In this document: one piece after another, positions 54,116-64,000 of the stretch
How the letters are laid out: each line of letters begins with the position of its first letter
How positions within the stretch are numbered: position 1 is the first letter of the stretch
Source of the DNA: Syngnathus acus
Taxonomy: Eukaryota > Chordata > Actinopteri > Syngnathiformes > Syngnathidae
Assembly: GCF_901709675.1 (NCBI RefSeq)
Contig: NC_051100.1
Location: forward strand, 7,846,786-7,910,785
DNA: 64,000 bases
Direction: 5' to 3'
Translations under genes and position numbers: made by a program
Notes under the pieces: generated by a model
Database searches by the model: none
What the model was told of the DNA's origin: nothing
What the model saw: the letters and a program-made list of their open reading frames with translations, nothing else

Positions 54116-55002
54116 ATGCATGAGTCACACCCAGAAAACACGCTGGAGTGTTTGTATGTGGAAAATGGCCAAGAGCTTTCCTCTGACCTTGTGTCCGCAC
54201 TTGCGAGGAGCCAGAGCCAACATCAATGGAGCTTTTCTACTAGGTGAAGGGAAACCTACACACACATCCACGGGCACCCACTGGCAGGGCAACCCCCTCA
54301 CACACTCCCACGCTCCAGGCCTCTGTAAATGTCAAACCGTGGGAGAGAGGGTTTATCTTGGAGCAGTGTGGTATTTTTACACCTTGCTTCTCTTACACAC
54401 ACACACACACACACACACTTGTTCCAACGCTGCTCCCAATGATGGGCAAATCTTGGCCTTGATGCTTTCACTCAACATCCTGAACACAACACTTGGACTT
54501 TTATCATCTTTGCCAAGGAAAATGTCACGATTTGTTCTGGTGTCAATAAGACTAAATGAGCTTGTTATCAGTATTCTGCCCCGCCCCCAAGTTATTATCG
54601 CTTATCTGTGTTTGTATAGCGTTTATCTGCTGGTACCATTAGGGAACTCCGCTGGGGACTTCCTCTGTGTTATATAAATAACATATGAATTAAGGCCTTT
54701 CCTTGACTGCAAGGTAATATTTTCTTTGTCTGGGTCTGTCTAGACTTGGAAACATTATGAAAAGAGATTGCACTTCATATGTAGGTGCTGATTCATGTAA
54801 ACAGCTGTGGTCACCAATTTAGACTTTTCTTTTTTTTTTTTTTTTTAGAAGTACACAGTATGTGCATTAAGATTTTTCTTTTTACAATCCATGATTTTTT
54901 TTTTAACAATCCCCTTATATAGGTGCTTTGTGGTCATTTCTGTAATTTCCACGGTTATAAAATAACTTGTTCTAACTTTCACATAAAGACAATGTGGTCA
55001 AG

Positions 55003-55095
55003 GGCAGCACGACGCAATAGTGGTTAGACTGTCTGCCTCACAGGCCTGAGGATCTGGATTTAAATTTGTCTGATCCCCTCTGCGGTTGAGTCAAC
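55003..55095 (+). mobile_element. tRNA-derived SINE head
   Basis: GGGCAGCACGACGCAATAGTGGTTAGACTGTCTGCCTCACAGGCCTGAGGATCTGGATTTAAAT follows the head consensus of fish SINEs (GGCGGCACGGTGG..AGTGGTTAGC..TGTCGCCTCACAG). The A box TAGTGGTTAG is kept; the B box is degenerate. Confidence 0.75.
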
Positions 55096-58000
55096 AAGTG
55101 CCCCCAAACCGCAGAAGTAACTTGAGCATTTATAATGCAGTGAAATATCATACGCTTTGCAACATAACGTTGCTTTGAAACTCAGTGGTTCAACTTAATT
55201 TGACATGGCTGAAGGGATGATGGCAGAGAGATGGGATTTGGTGTGTGTGAGTGTGTGTTGGGGTTATGTGCGAAGGGGGCTACCGGGAGCACGACAATGC
55301 TTGTCTCACTCCCTGCTGTTCCATCCAGGAGCCAAAACTACTAATGGTGCCGTAATGTATAAATACTATTCTGTAGACATTAGTCACACTTTCTCTCATT
55401 CCCTGACTCAAACACACACATATGCACACACACACATACACGCACACAGGTTCAGAGGCCCAACTATGGGGGATTAGTCACAGTGGCAGCCTTGCCCAGA
55501 GGTTGCTTTGCAGATGAGGGCCAAGGCCAGGGGCTGAGGGGTCTAAATTTTCTTCCCCAAAGAATACATGTCAAATAGGCCCATCAGAGGCTTTCTTTAA
55601 AGATGTTGTTTGGGGAACAAAGCGGGGGCAGCATGACCATGGCACGGACCAGTCAAGATAGAGATGTGAATAGCACAGGAGTGTGTCTGTGGTTGATGTC
55701 ACAGTGTTTCAAATGTGTTCATACTCATGTGTAAAATTGTTCACATCTTCATCATCACACGAAGATACAAATGAAGCACACATATTCATTAGCCACAATG
55801 ATTCATCACAATTATATGCAATTATATTACACATGATTATATTTCACCCTTTTTGTTATGAAGGGTCCATGTGTATATAAATACAAAGTTGACCTTTATT
55901 ATATATTAAACTGTACCAAAATGCATTCATCCCCACATTCATAAGATGGTTTTCTTTTCATACTTTATAATGCATTTATAGGTTTGCATTAAAGGTCACT
56001 GATTTAGACCTTTCTGTATTTGTGTTTGTGGGTGTGTGACCGTGCCGTCATTTTCTGACATCTTCCCACACACGTCAAAGAAGTAAAGGTGACACATTCA
56101 TCATCTTCATCATTCCACCCACACAGGTGATCAATCAAATTTCTTTTGTAGCCAGTTGGATTTGCACTGCTGGCTGTTAAGTCCCCTTTGAAACCCTAGC
56201 ATCTAAAAATGTCATGTTACGATGAGGGGATAGTCATAATCCCTGCAGAAAAGTTAGTTTTTCCAGTTGAAATGTAAATATTAACTCGGTCACGCTCTTG
56301 GTGAGGTACAAAGACATATTCCAGTCAATTTAACTCGCAGCGTGGAACGAGGACGTTAAAATTGGACGGCATCAATCAACCTTTCTAAATCCTAAAACTA
56401 CTATTGAGGCATGACCGCTTGGAGTGTGTCACCTTACAAGGCGCGTTTCATCAACTTTTTCCATTTTGCTTTCAAACAATGCTCCAGCTAAGTTTTGGAT
56501 GAAAGTGTTCTTAAATTGCCTTTTGATTGTGCATAGCCTTACATGCCAACATACTGACACTGAGGACATTAGAGAACATTATTGCCCTGTTTTCACAAAA
56601 GGGTCTTGTATGGTTTGGCGCCTCGGTGTTCGATGGCTTGAACAGGAATGTGTGTGCGCCAATGTGGAGAGCTGACCGTGTGGCTGGAAACTCTAATGAG
56701 CTGGCGGCACGTGCAGGAGGGATACCGTGAGAAAACGCCTCACCTGGGCTTTCCTCAACACCCTTCGTCCAACATATGCACTCGCTCGGGTCCTGGCTAA
56801 TAGACGGTGACACGCTCGCATGCAGAGCGCAGGGAAGTTGGCCGCTAGGTAATTGTGACGATGGCAAATAGAAGGGCATGGAGAGGTGAGCTCTACGCAT
56901 AGAGTCAACATATTTGGGTTAATTCAACTATGATAGACGTCAGCATGTGCTGTATGCATACGATCGCTTTTACTGCCTAATGGTTGACATCTGATCCGGT
57001 TCATGACTGAGAATTCATGTCGAAAGGCCATGCAAGAAGTCAGGAATTAAAAAGGGAAAAAAACATTTAGGCATGAAATCCATAAAATCCAGACCAATGT
57101 CCAACTAGAAAGTAATTGGAGGATGAAACTAAGCAGTCAGTGGCAAAACGTGACAAATAGCCAACAAGTGCATGAACATCCAGTAAAATGACGGAACAGA
57201 GTTTTTACACAAAGGCCGGAACTAAAGAGAAACATTCATCACGCCATAATGGAAGAATGATGATTGAGGTCATTCCGGATGATCATAAAATCCCATCCCA
57301 ATCCCCGAAAAATGGGATTTACTACTCATCCTCCACCCTTTGGAGGACACAATGATAGAACTAATCATGAGTCATTGTCTGTACACATGACTATTTTGGG
57401 AAATTTCCATCTGTAGAGTGCATTGGGTTATAATATACATTAAGGAAAACAAACACAAGGAGAGCAATTTGACTTTCATACATAAAGTGCACCTGAAGTT
57501 GCATTGTCAATGTATGAGAAAAAAAATAAAAATACCCTCACTTTATTGTTGTTGTGTTTGCAGCCTCCGGTTGATAATATTGTAAAATGTGTGGGCAAGG
57601 ATGAATGGCACAAGACGCCACGAGACATTTTTTCCACTGATTTAGACCTTTCTGTTGTTTATTAGCTCAAACCCCTAGAGTGCACGCAGGCTGGAAACTT
57701 AAATGAGGAAGCCTTTTAATGAGGGAGGCTTGAAAAAAAAAAAAGCCTCTATGCTATTTGATTTCTAAGCATGGTTGTAAGGAGTTGATGGAAACCATCG
57801 AGAGAAGTGGAATAAACTCCATGAGAGTGTGTGGAGTGGCAAATAATGCTTAGGGGGATCGTGGGGATGTTTCTTCTCCTCTAACATAAGAATTTCAGGG
57901 AATCTTATATTTACTATAATTTTGAAGAGAAATACAGTGAGGCTGAAGCATAACTAATAGTTTCCATTATGTCACTCAAATTGCCTCTGATCTTGACTGG

Positions 58001-59385
58001 CAGGATACAGCGTGTCATGGAATATCATGGATCATTCGGCAGTTGATGTCATAGGTAATTAGGCAAACGGCAAGATTCTTTTTTACTATAACGGGTGATT
58101 GCTGTGCTAAAACAATCCTGGACTGACATTTGGGGCAGAGCCTGGCAATAATTTGGGGCTGATAGACAATATACTGTATATTGTGATTTAAGACCCGAGT
58201 AAACATTCAAGATCAAAAGATGTAGCCTTGTTTGGACGGAAATTCTTTGAAGGATAAAAATATGAACTGCTGATTGTGGAAACTAAAAACCTAGTCGATT
58301 TTGCCCCACTTTTAGAAATACTTCAACGTTGGTGGAGATCCGCTCTATTAATTCTAGTTTATATTATTTCAAGAGAATATCCCGCTTTGGCCCATCAAAG
58401 CTGGCGACTGGGATATTTCTCCCCCTTGATGGTGTCAGTACAATAAAGCAAAAGTGTTTGCATCAGGCCGGGGTCACTGGCTGCTGTTTTGAGGCCTCTG
58501 TTTTCTCTCCGACCTCTCTTTTCCCAGCTCCACTCTCCTGAAGCCCTGTGGGTGTGTTTAGAGTGGGCTCAGCAGGCCACCCTCCATCACAAAGCCCGTT
58601 TCTTCCCCGAGTCCAAGACTGCCAGCTGGTGAGAGCGGCCACTGGGAGAAACTGAATTTTTGGAGGGCTTTATCAACTCCCCCCTGCTCTGATGACCCAT
58701 GAAGCAGAAAGAGAAGCAGGACTTGAAATAAATCATGTCTAACACTGCACCTTTCTTTTTCTTTTTTTATCACCCTTCAGGCAAGCAAGACTGATAAAGC
58801 TCCTCGGATCAGTAGCAACTCCCCAGAAGAGAATAAAAAGAACATAAAACACAGAGAAATGGGTTTGGGGGAATCCAAATTAATTGTGGGCCATGGGAGA
58901 GCTGCAGTAAAGCCCAAAAACCCGGCATGGTTGCTTCAGAGGGCACCACTGGGAACTCAAACGATCCCCCACAAACGACCTCAAACACGAGTTCTCGAGC
59001 AAAGAAACAAGTTATAAGATGTAGATCTTGAAGTCACTCTTACTCATTTTCTTCTTATATCTTAACCTCCTCAGGACTGAGGCCCAGCTGGAAAAGATGA
59101 CAAGGCGGTGGATGAGTCACCACCTCCCATCCAAGCGTTCCAAAAATCATCAGAACCCCCAACAGCGTTGCTTCAGTCAGCTGTCATCTACCGCCGTCCA
59201 CTTCCTTCCTCTTTAGGTTTTAGAAGAAAGAAGCATCATAAACCCATGCCATGTTTCAAAATAATAGCAGAATGCCGCGAGCTGCTTGAAATGAGTTTGC
59301 GGCCAGACTGACAGCAAGAGATATTTAGCAATGGTGCAATGTACAAAAACAATTAGATTATTTCTTTCGGCTGGTCGAGTGCCAT

Positions 59386-59387
<2 letters not shown>

Positions 59388-59416
<29 letters not shown>
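59388..59416. repeat. Poly(G) tract of about 29 bases
   Basis: An uninterrupted G run on the plus strand, unusual in vertebrate DNA. It can form stacked G-quadruplexes and stalls polymerases, so its true length in the genome may differ from the assembly. Confidence 0.95.
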
Positions 59417-59984
59417 AACCCTCTGGCCTCTTCAGCTCATATCATCACTGTATATTAATAAACATAATAAACTAGCTGATTGACCCAAATGGAGCAATAA
59501 TAAAACACAGACGTTCAATCGAATACAACATCCAGGATGAAAGAGCATATAGGACACACACATTGAGACATTTGCACCTCGGGTCAAATCAAATGTTGAA
59601 CAACCAAACACATTCTGGTGTCATGTGGGTTTTTACCCACATTTTCCGAAAGTCGACTATTGTGGTCAGACCAAAGGCTGCTCCGGCAACTTGCTACATG
59701 TGTTTTCATGCTGTTCAAGCAGACTCTTACAGCTATACTAGGAGCGAGCTTGTGGGGGGCCCTCCATGACAGACAAAAGTTTGATTGTTTCACGCAGAGC
59801 TTGAAATTAAACCGCTATCGGGTTCAGTCAAGCCAGTCGGGGCAGATTTAACGAGGTGGCTTTAGGAAGATTGTCACACAAGGGGATGAGTGGAGAACAT
59901 ACAGTGGCCAATAGGGCAACGCAATCTTTTTGGACTCAGGAGCCATGCGGAAGCACTTCAGAGAAGATCCCGCTCGGTGATGGT

Positions 59985-60165
59985 TTCACTTTTCATTCCT
60001 CCAAAAGCGTGATTATGCTTTTGAATTTCACCCCATCAAAAGTGCGCTCAGACCTCAAGGCACCACAGCAATCCTCGGGGCCTGTGATTTGCATTTCAAG
60101 ATTTATGGGCATACGTTTGAAGAGCTCCAGATCAAATGCAATATTAGAATGCTGAACTACATCTC
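59985..60165. promoter_or_regulatory. Possible conserved non-coding element with inverted repeat
   Basis: A unique stretch containing CAAAAGC-GTGATTAT-GCTTTTG (60002-60023), a 7-bp inverted repeat around a homeodomain-like ATTA core. CACCCCATCAAAAGTGCG and GTGATTTGCATTTC (octamer-like ATTTGCAT) follow. There is no credible coding frame. Regulatory role is inferred. Confidence 0.25.
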
Positions 60166-60849
60166 CGGCTCCATAAAGAAGGGAAATAATTATACAAACA
60201 CAAATCAAAATGATATATTGAGATATGATGAGAGACGGAAAGCAGGATATTGGATTGCTTTTACCTTCAGATGAAGAGAGAGGGAGCTCTGAAAGGTCAA
60301 GGGCTTTTTCAACCACGGCTTTACATCTTTGAGAAATGATTTTGTTTCCTGTTTACGCACTAAATGGAACCATGTTGGCCCATGACCCACCAACTCCAAG
60401 AACAGTCATTATTTGTACCAAGATAAAAATGCACATATGAATCTTAGTTGCTAGTGATTACTTATAGTATCCATCACTAAGAAAGTATGTTTATAAGATT
60501 CAGAAATAAATAAGATTAGGAATACAACCTACGATGACGCAATGCCGTTCAACACCACAGTAAATCATTAAACTGTTTATAAACGTGTTCATCAAAATGT
60601 CTGAGCATGGTCATAAATTCAAACAGTTGTAGGCAACTGTTTTGCTCCAATCCTATGAATAGAAAGTAGGGGGCATTACAAATCGTTTGACAAATGCCCA
60701 GAAAAAATGACAGCAATATTTTCAACAAATTTAAAAAACAAGGATCGGCACCTTTAGCCATATCCGCACCCAATTTTAATGGGTTCTTCTTTACCTCATG
60801 CACTGAACATCCACAAAGTCCGCAAAGCTTATTGCTGAATTTCCAAGAA

Positions 60850-60895
60850 AATTAGTAGTCGTAGTTGTAGTTGTAGTAGTAGTAACTAAGTAAGT
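60850..60895. repeat. Imperfect (GTA)n microsatellite
   Basis: A GTAGTTGTAGTAGTAGTAACTAAGTAAGTAA run of imperfect triplets and quadruplets, the source of a spurious Thr-rich open frame on the minus strand. Confidence 0.8.
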
Positions 60896-63800
60896 AATTA
60901 TTGGTAACACATATACAGTACGTATGTCATGTTGCATACTCTTGCAGGCTCCTGTGTTGGGTGCTGCCTTGAGGCACGGAGCAAAAAGGTCAGCAAGCAC
61001 TTCCTTCAACTTCACCTCAACTTTGTAGTGGAAACAAACAGGAAGCACCGAAGCAAGACAGAGCTTGGCTATTAAGGTTGTAAACACCCCGGAGCAACTT
61101 GGCCCTCAATGTGTGTTTTGATCAGTGTGAAGACCAACATTGTCCTGCCTTAACAAATGTTGTAATATGTCGAAAACTTCTCAAGGAGGTCAGAACAGCA
61201 AACGGATTTAAACTTGAATTTTTTGTTTTTTCTTCTTTTTCATTTCCTCTATGTATGGAGAAAGGCGGCAATGTAGTTTTTCTTGGCTTCAGTCAGCTTG
61301 GCTAACAAGGGAGAAAAATACACTATGTTCTTTGCATGTGTTCATTTCACTTCATGTTTAAAGCAAAGTCAGAATTCATTCTGGAATTGGCTTTGAGATC
61401 CTTTCTTTCATAAAGGCACGTTGTTATACATATTTTCTGGAGATTTATCATTTACAAAGTAACAACTTAGAGAAGTATCTTTTGCATTTATGAAGTTTGA
61501 AGTAACGATGACTACCCTGACACAATAAATCATACAAACATGGTTGAACTATACTTGGCAGACTAATAGTTGGCACACGTGCAAAACTGCTTACTCAGCT
61601 GTTTTTTTTTTATCTCACTTTTGAACAGCCTTCATAGATATACGCCATGAAATCTTAAATTTCAACTCACAGTAAGTAATGCAACTCTATTGCCTGCTTT
61701 GAATATCTAGAAAAAGGTGAACATGACAATAAAAGTCTCATAGACCACCTCCTGATTGATTAACGGGTTCATTCAAAGTTGAGATTTCGGTTCGAACTTT
61801 GAGTCCGACTCAAACGTTTATTATCCAAGCATCTAATCACCTCCTAACTCCAGCGGGTTGTGGCTCTGTGTCATTCGCATATAAAGAGAGATGAGATAAT
61901 CTGGCAATAACGGAGGTCCACTGTGGTGGGTGTATTGTCTGTGCTGAAGCTAATAAAGTCCCGTCATGCTGTCTGATCCTTGATCCTTGGCCCGGGTCCA
62001 GACCGGGCATACTGCTCTTGTCTCTTCACTTATCAAGCCCACTCTGTCCCCTTCCAAACGTTGACAGGAGAGCTTCCAGAAGTAGCTTTGATCAGCGTCT
62101 GCCTGTCATTCAGCATTAGCTACCCCGGGGTTGCGGATCCTCTGTGGAGCCGGGATTCACCGCACAAGGCTTTTGGAGTTCCATTTGAAGGCCTCGTGGC
62201 TGTGGAACAATCAGATGTGTGTGGCACACGAGACATCTGGGTGTGAGCAGACATCCTGTGGTGTGTGCCACATGTCTCACCCGTGACACTTTCACCACCC
62301 AATCTACTGGGCCTTTACAAATCTATCTCCCTAACGTGGGGCCACGCACTTAACAAAGATGTGTTGATGAGATCATCGGATCCGCTGACACTTACACATG
62401 CTCTTTTAATGATTGCTTAATTGATCCAAATGACTTTTTCCAGGGCAGACCTTCGAAGAAAAGAGTGATGGCATCAGCTTATTGCTCCCCGAGAGTGTTT
62501 TAGTTCAACATTCAACAAGTTTGCCTTTTTCCAGTTCCTCTGGAATCACATCGTCTGCAAGGCACATTGTTGCTCCCGTATAGTTGCCAAGTATGACATC
62601 AAGTCTGCGTTTTCAAATTTATCATTTACGGTGCTACAGTATGAATTAGGGCTACGTTATGGACTGCCACCGTACCCCTATTTCGGAGACTGTTTGTTCC
62701 TCTCAGGAACTTTTCAACAAAGGCCATTCAGTGAGAATAGTCGCTGCTCTGACATTTACCGGTCCGTAACCTTTTCTTCAGGTTAACAATGGACACCGCC
62801 AATCTGTACATTTACTCTGTAGACAACCCTGCCAGAAAAAACAGATCTCATTTAAACTCAGTGGATGGAAATGTTTGCTCTTGTGACAGCGATTGCCAGA
62901 ATCAAGAAATATCAAACTGATTCAACAAGACTTGGAAATATTGAAAAAGGTTTCTTTTCAATCTCTAATTTCCTGACCTTCAATTACTCAGTCACTCAGT
63001 CACTCGCATGCTTTGTACAGACTGAAGCCCATAACTATGACTTCACCACGGCAATGGTCACGTCCAATTAGAGGCCGCGGAACGACAGGAGGGCTGAAGG
63101 GTTAAGCCCCCCCAATAAACAAGGGAATAAATATTACAATTATGACTTTGCTTGGAGGCTAAATTCACACGCTGCCTCTCTAAATGACGGAGACAGAAGC
63201 AAACGAGAGCAAAGAGCCAGTCCTTCAAGTAGCAGAATTTCAGACCCTCCCATCATATTCCCAATTCATATTCTGCTGTCTCATCAGGGAAAGCTATTTT
63301 AAATGAGCCTGTATGTGTTGGCCCAACAGAAACAAACGTGGTGAAAATCTCAGCAGGATATTGTACTAAATGTGGGTGGGCATATTACGTTCTCTTAAAA
63401 CAAGGCAGAATTAGCACATTGCGCTGGAAAAATGACACGTTTCTCCCTTGTCAGACCTCCACATGTAAAATACGAGAAAAGTCAAGTATGAAGTGTCAAA
63501 TCGTTTTCTCGTTAAATTACTCCATCTGATTCCTCTGTGTGTTTTGAGTTTGAAACCTTCGCAATTCCTTCTCACAAACAAAACCCTCAGGCTTCACATA
63601 AATCAAAACAATAAAACACGGGTCGCTTTGTCAAGCGGCTTGACCCTTTTATAATGTTGTTTGACAACCAGCAAAGGCACAAACCGCATTGTGAAAGCGG
63701 CATAATTAAAGGATTTAGCCAATCAATCTCGCAGAGTAATTTCCTCCATCCTGGCCCAAGCTCAATGGGGTTTAAGGGCAGCCCCCGTACGAAGAGGTCA

Positions 63801-64000
63801 CGGGGCTTGTGGGACATGTTCAGGAAGTGGCAGCACACAGCTCAGCCGGTAATGAATATCACGGGCGTCAGAGTAAACACAACACCGGCAGTCATTGCTC
63901 ACATCACGCCTGTAAACACGACACACTTGCTTAGTGCATGGACTCCTTGTTGTTGATCACCACTCACGACTGGATCATGTGACTTCTATATACAGTCATT

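Larger units (their letters stand above)
48220..64000. other. Gene-free interval downstream of frmpd2/ptpn20
   Basis: Apart from the 3' untranslated region of frmpd2/ptpn20 (perhaps to about 50,060), I find no exon with flanking splice sites and family-like protein on either strand. The open frames here are short and unlike known proteins. The interval holds CA/TG runs (49,010; 50,068; 50,110; 54,395; 55,410), SINE fragments, a poly(G) tract and several unique-looking stretches listed separately. In the human block GDF10, GDF2 and RBP3 lie nearby, so this may be regulatory sequence for a developmental neighbour just outside. Confidence 0.6.

Noticed and set aside
54120-54677. 185-codon plus-strand frame in the gene-free interval
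   Set aside because: It reads through a CA microsatellite (HTHTHTHTHT), has no domain and no promoter or splice context.
60791-61087. 98-codon minus-strand frame with a threonine run
   Set aside because: The threonines come from the GTA/GTT microsatellite; no splice sites or homologous protein.

Overview
The window is vertebrate nuclear DNA, almost certainly from a ray-finned (teleost) fish. The coding sequence is split into short exons with GT-AG introns, many of only 70-110 bases. The background carries tRNA-derived SINE remnants of fish type, a TA-flanked inverted-repeat element, CA/TG microsatellites and LINE tails. The gene order wdfy4 - arhgap22 - mapk8 - frmpd2/ptpn20 matches the block on human 10q11.22, which supports each identification.

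Layout. (1) 1-8.9 kb, minus strand: the 5' end of wdfy4. It has 16 complete coding exons plus part of a 17th, about 1,000 N-terminal residues, and runs off the left edge. A TATA-containing promoter lies near 8.83 kb. (2) 9.95-12.55 kb, plus strand: a complete ankyrin-repeat DHHC palmitoyltransferase related to ZDHHC13/17. One intron looks U12-type with unusual ends. (3) 13.84-17.71 kb, plus strand: complete arhgap22 (PH, RhoGAP, C-terminal coiled coil; 680 residues), with a tRNA-Val(TAC) pseudogene in its first intron. (4) 19.85-26.12 kb, minus strand: complete mapk8 (JNK1; 440 residues in the long form), convergent with arhgap22. It retains the two mutually exclusive kinase-domain exons and the tandem acceptors that make the p46 and p54 tails. 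A probable 5' untranslated exon and CpG-rich promoter lie at 28.1-28.4 kb. (5) 31.90-48.22 kb, plus strand: one 45-exon reading frame of about 2,416 residues joining what mammals carry as two neighbouring genes, FRMPD2 (KIND, FERM, PDZ) and PTPN20 (tyrosine phosphatase). Its order is KIND - FERM - six PDZ - PTP, like PTPN13. (6) 48.2-64.0 kb: no supportable coding exon. It holds simple repeats, SINE debris and several unique-looking stretches that may be conserved regulatory elements.

The genes do not form a pathway. They are a conserved syntenic block: a BEACH-family protein, a palmitoyltransferase, a Rac-type GAP, a stress kinase and a scaffold phosphatase. I joined exons by hand from splice sites, phase continuity and recall of the families. 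In mapk8, arhgap22, the zdhhc gene and frmpd2/ptpn20 the summed exon lengths divide exactly by three. No alignment or database search was run.
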